56,237 nucleotides of DNA, from NCBI GenBank assembly GCA_021815825.1, contig JAKAZO010000010.1:1-56237 (forward strand), given 5' to 3'. The stretch is from Pseudomonadota bacterium (lineage in GTDB: Bacteria > Pseudomonadota > Alphaproteobacteria > Acetobacterales > Acetobacteraceae). Both the position numbers and the translations under genes were made by a program. The notes beneath the pieces are model-generated. The model made no database searches. It worked only from the letters and a program-made list of their open reading frames with translations, and was not told where the DNA came from. This document shows positions 49,317 to 56,237 of the stretch, in pieces; the stretch's first letter is position 1; each line of letters starts with the position of its first letter.

Positions 49317-50504
49317 ATGACCAGTCCAACCGTGATGACCGAACCGCAAGCGCTGGACCCGATACCCGAGCCGGGGCCCGAGCCGATGCCCGAGCCGGGG
49401 GCCGGGGCCGGCCTGCGGCGGGTCCAGCGCGCCGCGGCGGCGCTGCGGCGGGGCGGCACCGCGCTGCTCGATCCCGACCCGGCCGAGGGCGTCGGGCCGC
49501 TGATCCTGCTGGCCGCCGAAACCGCCAGCGCGGCGGGGCTCGGCGAGTTCACCGCCCTCGCCGCCGGGCCGGCGCTGCTGTTGCTGGCGCCGAGTCGGGC
49601 GGCGTCGCTGCTCGGGCCGCAGCCGCCCGAGGGCGCCGCGCCGGTGGCGGCGCTGCATCTGCCGGTGCTGACCGCCGCCAATCTGCAGCTCCTCGCCAAC
49701 CCGCTGGCCCCGCAGGGCATCCCGCCCGGGCTGACGCGCGAGCCGCCGCCCGCGGGCGCTGCGGCCGTGCTTGCGCTCGCCAAGTTCGCGCGCCTGCTGC
49801 CGGCAGTGCTCGCCGCGCCCGCCGCACCCGCGACCGCGGCGAGCCAGCGCGTGCCGGGGGTGCATGAAAGCGACGTCGCGGCCTACCCGGACGCGCTCGC
49901 CGCGGCGATGCAGCCGGTGGCGGAGGCGGCGATCCCGCTCGAGGATGCGCCCGATGCCCGGATCGTCGCCTTCCGCGCGGCCGAAAGCGGCGCCGAGCAT
50001 CTCGCCATCATCATCGGCACGCCGACGGCGCGGCCCGCCTCCCTGCCCGCGCCGCTGGTGCGTCTGCACTCGGCCTGCTTCACCGGCGACCTGCTGGGCA
50101 GCCTGCGCTGCGACTGCGGACCGCAATTGCGGGGCGCGATCCGCCGCATGGCGGCCGAGGGTGCCGGCGTCCTGCTCTATCTCGCCCAGGAGGGCCGCGG
50201 CATCGGCCTGGTCAACAAGCTGCGCGCCTACGCGCTGCAGGATCGCGGCCTGGACACGCTCGATGCCAACCGCGCGCTCGGCTGGGAGCCGGACGAGCGG
50301 CGCTTCCGCATCGCCGCCACCCTGCTCGAACGGCTCGGCATCAAGCGGGTGCGGCTGCTCACGAACAACCCCGCCAAGGTGGCCGGCCTCGCCGCCTGCG
50401 GCATCGAGGTCGCCGGCCGCGAGAGCCATGTCGTGCCGCCGAACGGGGTCAATGACCGCTATCTCGCCACCAAGGCGGCGCGCTTCGGGCATCTCCTGGG
50501 GTAG
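49317..50504 (+). CDS. ribA: GTP cyclohydrolase II with a degenerate RibB-like N-terminal domain
   Basis: 395 residues from the ATG used here; ATGs at 49278 and 49335 are alternatives and none has a clear ribosome-binding site. The C-terminal half has the RibA zinc site CFTGDLLGSLRCDCG, YLAQEGRGIGLVNKLRAYALQD and TNNPAKV, so it should open GTP to the riboflavin precursor. The N-terminal ~180 residues resemble the RibB fold, but the acidic DDEDRENEGD-type loop is replaced by DPDPAEGVG, so DHBP synthase activity is unlikely. A Pro-Glu-rich linker lies at the start. Confidence 0.9.
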   Translation: MTSPTVMTEPQALDPIPEPGPEPMPEPGAGAGLRRVQRAAAALRRGGTALLDPDPAEGVGPLILLAAETASAAGLGEFTALAAGPALLLLAPSRAASLLGPQPPEGAAPVAALHLPVLTAANLQLLANPLAPQGIPPGLTREPPPAGAAAVLALAKFARLLPAVLAAPAAPATAASQRVPGVHESDVAAYPDALAAAMQPVAEAAIPLEDAPDARIVAFRAAESGAEHLAIIIGTPTARPASLPAPLVRLHSACFTGDLLGSLRCDCGPQLRGAIRRMAAEGAGVLLYLAQEGRGIGLVNKLRAYALQDRGLDTLDANRALGWEPDERRFRIAATLLERLGIKRVRLLTNNPAKVAGLAACGIEVAGRESHVVPPNGVNDRYLATKAARFGHLLG

Positions 50505-50663
50505 GCGCGGTCGGTGGTCCGGGTTGCGGCGGAGGCGGGCACGGGAGCGCCCTGGAGATCGGCCGGTCTCGCGCATCGGCCCCGACCCCTGGCGTTCCCA
50601 ATTCCCCGGCGTTCCGGTCTTATATTTCCGTGGTTGGATGGCAGCCTGCAGGGGGGGCATTCC

Positions 50664-51167
50664 GTGAGCTATGTGGATACGCATTTGCTGCCGCACGAGA
50701 AGGTGGTTTACAAAACGCGCATTACGGCCTGGATTTATGCTCAGTCTTTCATATACATAGCCGCCGCGTTCGTTGTTGAATTTTTCTATAATCAAAACGC
50801 CGTCGAGTCGCGCAAGGGATTCGTCATTGCGTTTCTTATATTATTATTCATTCTTTCGATCCTTGGTTGCTACATTAAACGGTCGACCTCAGAATTCGCG
50901 GTGACAGATAAAAGAATCATCATCAAGACAGGCCTGATCCGCAGGAATTCTCTCGAAATATTTCTCAGACAGGTGGAGGGCCTCTATGTCGACCAAGGCA
51001 TTCTCGGGCGCATTCTGCGCTATGGGACGTTGAGTATAATCGGAACCGGGGGAACCAAAGAGCCGTTCCAGTTCATCGATGATCCGATGGGGTTCCGCTA
51101 CGCGGCACAGACTCAGGTCGCCATGACGCAGGACGCGTCGACGGAGCCTTCCGCCCGCGTCCCGTGA
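50664..51167 (+). CDS. PH-domain (bPH2/DUF304) membrane protein
   Basis: 167 residues with a GTG start (VSYVDTHLLPHEKVVYKTR). Two membrane helices at about 25-43 and 53-72 are followed by a bacterial PH-like domain (SEFAVTDKRIIIKTGLIRRNSLEIFLRQVEG). Unusually AT-rich: I count 41% GC in 50701-50880, against roughly 65-70% in the surroundings, with many AT-ending codons such as TTA and ATA. This suggests recent acquisition. A G-run just upstream may serve as ribosome-binding site. Function unknown. Confidence 0.85.
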   Translation: MSYVDTHLLPHEKVVYKTRITAWIYAQSFIYIAAAFVVEFFYNQNAVESRKGFVIAFLILLFILSILGCYIKRSTSEFAVTDKRIIIKTGLIRRNSLEIFLRQVEGLYVDQGILGRILRYGTLSIIGTGGTKEPFQFIDDPMGFRYAAQTQVAMTQDASTEPSARVP

Positions 51168-51480
51168 CCGATCCGGAATCGCTGCGCCTGGAGCGTGGTC
51201 CGATGTGATCGACCGATCCGATCGGGCATTGCTCTCCTCCGCTCGGCCCCGCCACCGCCCCGCCACCGGCCCGGCCCGGCCGCAGCGGTCGCGGGAAAAT
51301 TGCATTTGCCGCCGCCGTGACGCAACAATCCCGCACCCGTCCGGCGCCGGCCTCCCGCATCCTTCGGAGCCGATGGTTGACGGCGCGGGGCGGATCGGTC
51401 CAGTGGGGTTGGCGATTGGGGGTTGGCGATCGCGGCCGCCCGGGGCGGCGTTCATCGGCAGCGAGGGAGAGAACCGGGCA
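51168..51480. other. 313-base intergenic region upstream of the FAH-family gene
   Basis: No gene seen. It contains a 12-bp direct repeat GGGGTTGGCGAT at 51405-51416 and 51419-51430, 50 bases before the next start, and a GATC-rich stretch near 51209-51227 (alternating GATCG and CCGATC). It probably holds the promoter of the FAH-family gene, but I cannot place -35/-10 elements. Confidence 0.5.
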
Positions 51481-52656
51481 ATGACGCAGACCTTGATCAG
51501 CCGCTATGCGCCGCCGACGGATGGCTATGCCGGCACCCTGATCGGTCGGGCCTGGATCCCCGGCGCGGAGGGCGGACCGGCGGTGGTGGTGGTGCGCCGC
51601 GATGGCGTGTTCGACATCAGCCACCACAGCGCCACGGTTTCGGCGCTGTTCGACCGGGAAGATCCCGCTGGCTTCGTGCACGGGCTGGCGCTCGGCGACC
51701 GGCTCGGCGATGCCGCCACCCTGCTCGCCAACAGCGATCCACGCCAGCGCGACCCCGCGGCGCCCTGGCTGCTGGCGCCGGTGGATCTGCAGGCGATCAA
51801 GGCCGCAGGGGTCACTTTTGCCGAAAGTCTGCTCGAACGCGTGGTCGAGGAGCAGGCGAAGGGTGATCCGGCCGCGGCCGGGCAGGCGCGTGCGGCCCTC
51901 GCGGGCGAGATCGGCACCGATCTCGCCCAGGTCCGTCCCGGCTCGGCGGAGGCCGAGCGGCTGCGCGCCGCGCTCACCGCGCGCGGCCTCTGGTCGCAAT
52001 ATCTCGAAGTGGGGCTGGGGCCGGACGCCGAGGTCTTCACCAAGGCGCAGCCGCTCTCGGCGGTGGGCTTCGGCGCCGATATCGGCATCCATCCCCGTTC
52101 GGCCTGGAACAACCCCGAGCCCGAGATCGTGCTCGCCGTCTCCTCGGTCGGCCGCATCGTCGGCGCCACCCTCGGCAACGACGTCAATCTGCGCGATTTC
52201 GAGGGTCGCAGCGCCCTGCTGCTCGGCAAGGCGAAGGACAACAACGCCTCGACGGCGATCGGCCCCTTCGTGCGCCTGTTCGACGCCACCTTCACCCTCG
52301 ACGACGTGCGCGCGGCGGAGGTGGCGCTGCGGGTGGAGGGCGAGGACGGATTCGTGCTGAACGGCACCAGCTCGATGCGCCGCATCAGCCGCGACCCGGA
52401 GGACCTGGTGCGCCAGACCATCGGCGCGACGCACCAGTATCCGGACGGGTTCGTGCTGTTCCTCGGCACCATGTTCGCCCCGACCGCGCTGCGCGGCGGC
52501 GCCGGCTTCACCCACAAGCCGGGCGACGTGGTGACGATCAGCGCCGGCGCGCTCGGCGCCCTGGTCAACCGCGTCACCCACAGCGACGCCGCGCCGCCCT
52601 GGACCTTCGGCGTGCGGGCGCTGATGGACAACCTCGCCCGGCGCGGCCTGCTCTGA
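51481..52656 (+). CDS. Fumarylacetoacetate hydrolase family protein
   Basis: 391 residues; the FAH catalytic fold occupies the C-terminal two thirds. Metal-binding residues are likely Glu213, Glu215 (NNPEPEIVLAV) and Asp234 (GNDVNLRDFEGR). The N-terminal part (GTLIGRAWIPGAEGGPAVVVVR) matches the longer family branch found with sugar-acid catabolism. The exact substrate is unknown; hydrolysis or decarboxylation of a 2,4-dioxo or 2-keto-3-deoxy acid is expected. It converges on rsfS with a 28-base gap. Confidence 0.87.
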   Translation: MTQTLISRYAPPTDGYAGTLIGRAWIPGAEGGPAVVVVRRDGVFDISHHSATVSALFDREDPAGFVHGLALGDRLGDAATLLANSDPRQRDPAAPWLLAPVDLQAIKAAGVTFAESLLERVVEEQAKGDPAAAGQARAALAGEIGTDLAQVRPGSAEAERLRAALTARGLWSQYLEVGLGPDAEVFTKAQPLSAVGFGADIGIHPRSAWNNPEPEIVLAVSSVGRIVGATLGNDVNLRDFEGRSALLLGKAKDNNASTAIGPFVRLFDATFTLDDVRAAEVALRVEGEDGFVLNGTSSMRRISRDPEDLVRQTIGATHQYPDGFVLFLGTMFAPTALRGGAGFTHKPGDVVTISAGALGALVNRVTHSDAAPPWTFGVRALMDNLARRGLL

Positions 52657-52684
52657 AGCCCCCAAGGGTGCTCGGCGAGGGCGC

Positions 52685-53056
52685 TCAGCCGGCTTCCGAG
52701 GCGTCCGGCGCGGCCTCGTCGAGTTCCGCGCCCCACATCGATTCGAGCCGGTAGAGCGCGCGCGCGGCGGGCTTGAACAGATGCACGACGATGTCGCCGG
52801 CATCGATCAGCACCCAGTCCGAACCGCCGGCGCCCTCGATCTGCACCCGCCGGACGCCGGCCTGGTGCAGCTTCTCCTGCAGATGCGAGGCCATGGCGGT
52901 GATCTGCCGGTCGGCCAGGCCGGTGGCGATGATCATGCGGTCGGCGAAGGCGGCGCGTCCGGCGAGGTCGATGGTGACGATGGTCTCGGCCTTGTCGGCG
53001 TCCAGGCTGTCGGTGATGAGCGTCTGCAGCCGGTCGAGCTCCGCGGCCTCGGGCAC
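52685..53056 (-). CDS. rsfS: Ribosomal silencing factor RsfS
   Basis: 123-residue protein (from the GTG at 53056) that binds ribosomal protein uL14 and blocks subunit joining during starvation. The conserved part is DKAETIVTIDLAGRAAFADRMIIATG, then GSDWVLIDAGDIVVHLF. The start is uncertain: the same frame is open upstream to nadD, encoding a basic Pro/Ala/Arg-rich tail, with a further GTG at 53101. No ATG exists in between. nadD precedes it, a standard neighbour. Confidence 0.88.
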   Translation of the reverse strand: MPEAAELDRLQTLITDSLDADKAETIVTIDLAGRAAFADRMIIATGLADRQITAMASHLQEKLHQAGVRRVQIEGAGGSDWVLIDAGDIVVHLFKPAARALYRLESMWGAELDEAAPDASEAG

Positions 53057-53228
53057 GGTGCCGGTCCGGCCGCGGCGCGGAGCGCGCGGGCCGGCGGCCA
53101 CCGCCTTCTTGCGCGGCGTGCCCGGCGTGGTCGGGAGGGTGGCGGCGGCGGCGGTGCGGCGGCGCGGCTTGGGCGGTCCGTCCGGCGTCGCGATCGGGGG
53201 CTTGCGGGCGATGGCGCGTTCTCCGTGT

Positions 53229-53795
53229 TCAGGCCAGGCCGGCGGCGCGCAGCGCCGTCGCCGAGGCAGGGTGGTGGCGCGCGGGCAGGAATACCCAGCA
53301 CGGCGGCCGCGCCAGCGCGAGAAAGGGCGCCGCGCGCCGCGGGCGTAACCCCCGCCGCAACAGCCGCGCCGCCTGCCCGGCCAGGGCGGGGTGATTGTAG
53401 GTTGCGCGCGGATGCACCGCAAAGGGAACCAGCCGCGCCAGCCTCCGCCAGCCGCGCCAGCGTGGCAGCTGCACGAGATTGTCCGCCCCCATCAGCCAGA
53501 CGAAGCGCACCCGCGGAAAGCGCCGGCGCAGAGCGCGCAGCGTATCGAGCGTGAAGCGGGTCCCGAGCGTGGCCTCGATCGCCGTGGCGATGATCCGCCG
53601 GCCATCGGCGATGGCGCGCGCCGAGGCCAGGCGTTCCTCGAGCCGCCGCATGCCGCGCTCCGGCTTCAGCGGATTGCCCGGAGAGACCAGCAGCCACACC
53701 TGGCCGAGGCGGAGGCGGCGCCGCATCATCGTCGCCACGTGGCGATGCCCGCCATGCGCCGGGTTGAACGAGCCGCCGAGCACGCCGACGCGCAT
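53229..53795 (-). CDS. nadD: Nicotinate-nucleotide adenylyltransferase
   Basis: 188-residue nucleotidyltransferase of NAD synthesis. The N-terminal signature GVLGGSFNPAHGGHRHVA holds the (H/T)xGH motif, then LVSPGNPLKP and the ADNLVQLPRWRGW segment. The ATG at 53795 is used. The frame is open for 23 more codons to the proA stop and encodes a plausible N-terminal stretch (RLHARDDRGL), but I see no standard start there, so the true N-terminus may be different. Confidence 0.9.
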   Translation of the reverse strand: MRVGVLGGSFNPAHGGHRHVATMMRRRLRLGQVWLLVSPGNPLKPERGMRRLEERLASARAIADGRRIIATAIEATLGTRFTLDTLRALRRRFPRVRFVWLMGADNLVQLPRWRGWRRLARLVPFAVHPRATYNHPALAGQAARLLRRGLRPRRAAPFLALARPPCWVFLPARHHPASATALRAAGLA

Positions 53796-53863
53796 GCGCC
53801 GCTGGTCGCCGAAGCGCGGCAGCGGCGCCGCCAGGCCGCGATCGTCGCGCGCGTGGAGCCGGC

Positions 53864-55126
53864 TCAGGGCCGGATCTGCCCGCTGCCGCGGACGACGTAG
53901 CGGAAGGTGGTCAACTGCTCCGGACCCACCGGGCCGCGGGCATGCACGCGCCCGGTGGCGATCCCGATCTCCGCGCCGAAGCCGAACTCGCCGCCGTCGC
54001 AGAACTGGGTCGAGGCGTTCCAGATCCCAACCGCGCTGTCGAGGTCGGCCAGGAACCGCTCCGCCACCGCCGCGTCCTCGGTGATGATCGCGTCGGTATG
54101 CTCGCTGCCGTGACGCGCGATGTGGGCGAGCGCGGCGTCCGGCCCGTCCACCACTTTCACCGACAGGATCGCGTCCAGCCACTCGGTATCGAAATCCGCC
54201 GCGTCGGCCGGCGGCAGCGACGGCACGATGGCGCGCGCGCGGGCATCGGCGCGGAAGGTGCAGCCGAGGGCGGCGAGATCAGCGACGAGCAGCGGCAGCA
54301 GCGAGGGCGCGATGGCGGCATCGATCAGCAGCGTCTCGGTGGCGCCGCAGATGCCGGTGCGGCGCATCTTGGCGTTGGCGAGCACGCGCCGGGCCATCGC
54401 CGGCTCGGCGGCTGCGTGGACATAGGTATGGCAGAGCCCCTCGGCATGGGCCAGCACCGGCACGCGCGCCTCGGCCTGAACGCGCTCGACCAGGCCGCGG
54501 CCGCCGCGCGGAATGATGAGGTCGATCGCGCCCGCCCCGGCGAGCATGGCGGCGACATAGGCGCGGTCGGTCCCCGGCGCGACCTGCACCGAGGACGCCG
54601 GCAGCCCGGCCTCCGCGAGGCCGGCGGCGATGGCGGCCTGGATCGCCCCGGCGCTGGCGAAGCTCTCGGAACCGCCGCGCAGGATCACCGCGTTGCCGGA
54701 TTTCAGGCAGATGCCGGCGGCATCGGCGCCGACATTGGGGCGGCTCTCGTAGATCATGCCGATGACGCCGATGGGCTGGGGAATCCGCTGGATGCGCAGC
54801 CCGTTCGGCCGGGTCCATTCGGCGAGCACGCGCGCCAGCGGGTCCGGCAGCGCGGCGATCTCCTCCAGCCCGCGCGCCATCGCCTCGATGCGCTCCGGCG
54901 TCAGGGCGAGCCGGTCGCGGAACGCGTCGGTCCCGGAGAACCCGGCCAGATCGGCCTCGTTGGCGGCGAGAATTCCCGCCCGGTTGGCCCTGAGCGCGGC
55001 GGCGGCGGCACGCAGCGCCGCGTCGCGCGCCGCCGCCCCGGCGCGGGCGAGCGCGGCGGCGGCGGCGCGGGCCGCCGCGCCGGCCTCGCGCAGCCACGTT
55101 CCGGCCTGGTCGTGGACGATGGTCAT
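53864..55126 (-). CDS. proA: Glutamate-5-semialdehyde dehydrogenase (gamma-glutamyl phosphate reductase)
   Basis: 420 residues; reduces gamma-glutamyl phosphate with NADPH in proline biosynthesis. Catalytic Cys260 is in MRRTGICGATETLL. Further family blocks: IGVIGMIYESRPNV, LKSGNAVILRGG and IIPRGGRGLV. The N-terminal 60 residues are very Ala-rich. Two unrelated small genes separate it from proB on the right. Confidence 0.97.
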   Translation of the reverse strand: MTIVHDQAGTWLREAGAAARAAAAALARAGAAARDAALRAAAAALRANRAGILAANEADLAGFSGTDAFRDRLALTPERIEAMARGLEEIAALPDPLARVLAEWTRPNGLRIQRIPQPIGVIGMIYESRPNVGADAAGICLKSGNAVILRGGSESFASAGAIQAAIAAGLAEAGLPASSVQVAPGTDRAYVAAMLAGAGAIDLIIPRGGRGLVERVQAEARVPVLAHAEGLCHTYVHAAAEPAMARRVLANAKMRRTGICGATETLLIDAAIAPSLLPLLVADLAALGCTFRADARARAIVPSLPPADAADFDTEWLDAILSVKVVDGPDAALAHIARHGSEHTDAIITEDAAVAERFLADLDSAVGIWNASTQFCDGGEFGFGAEIGIATGRVHARGPVGPEQLTTFRYVVRGSGQIRP

Positions 55127-55136
55127 GGCATCCGCC

Positions 55137-55583
55137 TCAGCGCGTGAACCCGTCGAAACTCGTCAGATAGGTCGGATGCAGCCCGGCGAGAAGCGTCTTC
55201 ACCGCCTCGTTCGGCGCGCCATAGACGTAGAAAGCGGTGGTCCGGCTCAGCGCCCTCAGGCTCGGCCCGAAAGTCTTGGCCACGTCGGCGAAGTGCGCGA
55301 CCACGGCGTCCGAGTCGCGGTAGCGCTCGAGCACCTGCACGGTACGGCCGTCATCGGCGACGTGCCATTCGAACGCCAGCGCGCCGGGCTCGTTGGCCCG
55401 CACGGTGGCGACGAGCCGGCTGATCAACGCCTTGAACTCGTCCATCTTCTCCGGCTGCACCTCGGCGAAGCGGACCCAGTAGACCTCGCGGCTGCCGACC
55501 GCCGCCTCCTCCGCGCCCGCGGCGGCGATGCCGGCGCCGAGCGAGACGATCACGGCGATCAGGCGGAGAACGTATCGGTACAT
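55137..55583 (-). CDS. Exported ABM-domain-like protein, paralogue 1
   Basis: 148 residues with an N-terminal signal peptide (about 1-24) and a ferredoxin-like alpha/beta domain of the antibiotic-biosynthesis-monooxygenase (ABM) type: EVYWVRFAEVQPEKMDEFKAL, ALAFEWHVADDG, VLERYRDSDAV. The mature domain aligns without gaps with paralogue 2 (64 identities in 118 positions, counted by hand). The C-terminus ends YLTSFDGFTR. Activity unknown; the family includes cofactor-free oxygenases and quorum-signal-binding proteins. Confidence 0.8.
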   Translation of the reverse strand: MYRYVLRLIAVIVSLGAGIAAAGAEEAAVGSREVYWVRFAEVQPEKMDEFKALISRLVATVRANEPGALAFEWHVADDGRTVQVLERYRDSDAVVAHFADVAKTFGPSLRALSRTTAFYVYGAPNEAVKTLLAGLHPTYLTSFDGFTR

Positions 55584-55656
55584 CGCGCCCTCGCAGACGA
55601 GCCGCCGCAGCCAGGCCCCGGCGCCGCCACGAACGGCGGCGCCGGCAGCAGCGGCT

Positions 55657-56100
55657 TCAGCGGGTGAAACCGTCGAACGTCGTCAGGTAGACCGGGTTGA
55701 AGCCGGCGAGCGCCTTCTTCGCCGCCTCGTCGGCCGGGCCGTAGACCACGAACGCGGTCGGCTTCACCAGGTCCAGGAAGTCCTTGGCGAAGGCCTTGCC
55801 AAAATTATTGATGTGCGTGACCACGGCGGCCGAGTTCCGGTAGCGCTCGACGATCTGGACGCTCTTGCCGTCGGCGCTGACATTCCACTCGTATTCCAGC
55901 GCGCCGGCCTCGTTCTTGCTGACCGTGGCGACGATCTTGCGCACGAGCGCCTTGAAGGCATCCAGCTTGCCGTCCGCGACCTCGACGGTCAGCACCCAGT
56001 AGACTTCCTTGCTCGCCGGCGCCGAATGGACGGCCGCCCGCGCCATCGGCGCTCCGGCCAGCATCGCGGCCGCCGCCACCCCTAGAAACAGTTTCCTCAT
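55657..56100 (-). CDS. Exported ABM-domain-like protein, paralogue 2
   Basis: 147 residues. Signal peptide about 1-22 (MRKLFLGVAAAAMLAG), then an ABM-like domain (EVYWVLTVEVADGKLDAFKAL, ALEYEWNVSADGK, IVERYRNSAAV), ending YLTTFDGFTR. The ATG at 56100 has GGAGG nine bases upstream; the open frame upstream lacks such a site. It lies 84 bases downstream of proB and precedes paralogue 1 by 73 bases, so both may be read from the proline operon. Confidence 0.82.
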   Translation of the reverse strand: MRKLFLGVAAAAMLAGAPMARAAVHSAPASKEVYWVLTVEVADGKLDAFKALVRKIVATVSKNEAGALEYEWNVSADGKSVQIVERYRNSAAVVTHINNFGKAFAKDFLDLVKPTAFVVYGPADEAAKKALAGFNPVYLTTFDGFTR

Positions 56101-56184
56101 TCCGTACTTCCTCCCTCGATGATCGGATGCTCGCCACACCCGCCGCGAGTATCAGGGCCGCGTCCCGGCCTGTAAACCCGCCCC

Positions 56185-56237
56185 TCACACGAGCGCCAGA
56201 TCGTCGCGATGGATCAGCTCGTCGCGCCCGCGCCAGC
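56185..56237 (-). CDS. proB: Glutamate 5-kinase (partial, 3' end only)
   Basis: Only the last 16 codons and the stop are in the window. They encode WRGRDELIHRDDLALV, which matches the C-terminal end of the ProB PUA domain (usually close to ELIHRDDLVL). The gene continues beyond the right edge. Glutamate 5-kinase makes gamma-glutamyl phosphate for ProA. Confidence 0.7.
   Translation of the reverse strand, partial: WRGRDELIHRDDLALV

Overview
This is a GC-rich chromosomal segment from an alphaproteobacterium. The complex I operon order, the tRNA-Leu/tig/clpP/clpX/lon/hupB block and several protein families (phasin, Bpt, RibA type) best fit Rhodospirillales, probably Acetobacteraceae. That placement is inference, since no rRNA or species marker is present. 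Gene density is high, and I see no rRNA, CRISPR array, prophage or transposase gene.

Left third (1-25.2 kb, almost all minus strand): a complete, uninterrupted nuoA-to-nuoN operon for the proton-pumping NADH:quinone oxidoreductase, with nuoN cut by the left edge. It is followed (reading left to right) by tRNA-Asp(GTC), tRNA-Val(TAC), the DNA-binding protein HU, and the protein-quality-control block lon, clpX, clpP, tig with tRNA-Leu(TAG) ahead of tig. Then comes the der / bamB / YfgM-like operon (ribosome assembly GTPase, outer-membrane assembly lipoprotein, membrane-anchored TPR protein), in the same order as in enterobacteria.

Middle (25.3-35.5 kb): metabolic and accessory genes on both strands. 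These are trehalose synthesis (otsB, otsA), a GST, QueE, a phasin, a DUF423 membrane protein, a proline iminopeptidase-like hydrolase, a DUF4142 lipoprotein, an L-threonate dehydrogenase-like enzyme, an amidase and uronate dehydrogenase. Two inverted copies of a 104-bp structured repeat (27960-28063 and 33017-33120; 98/104 identical) each sit between convergent genes. All three stem substitutions between the copies keep base pairing in one RNA sense. The second copy supplies the stop codons of both genes it separates. This is the most unusual signal in the window.

Right third (35.4-56.2 kb): a three-gene RND efflux operon (TolC-like lipoprotein, short adaptor, CusA/CzcA-like pump), then a metallo-beta-lactamase-fold lactonase-like enzyme and a penicillin-acylase-like Ntn hydrolase. 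Next come Bpt (N-degron leucyltransferase), an FtsH with an HELGH metal site, a Zn alcohol dehydrogenase, an orphan OmpR-type response regulator and a RibA with a degenerate RibB-like N-terminal domain. An AT-rich PH-domain membrane protein and an FAH-family enzyme follow. The window ends in a proB - ABM - ABM - proA - nadD - rsfS cluster, in which two related exported small proteins lie between the two proline-pathway genes; proB is cut by the right edge.
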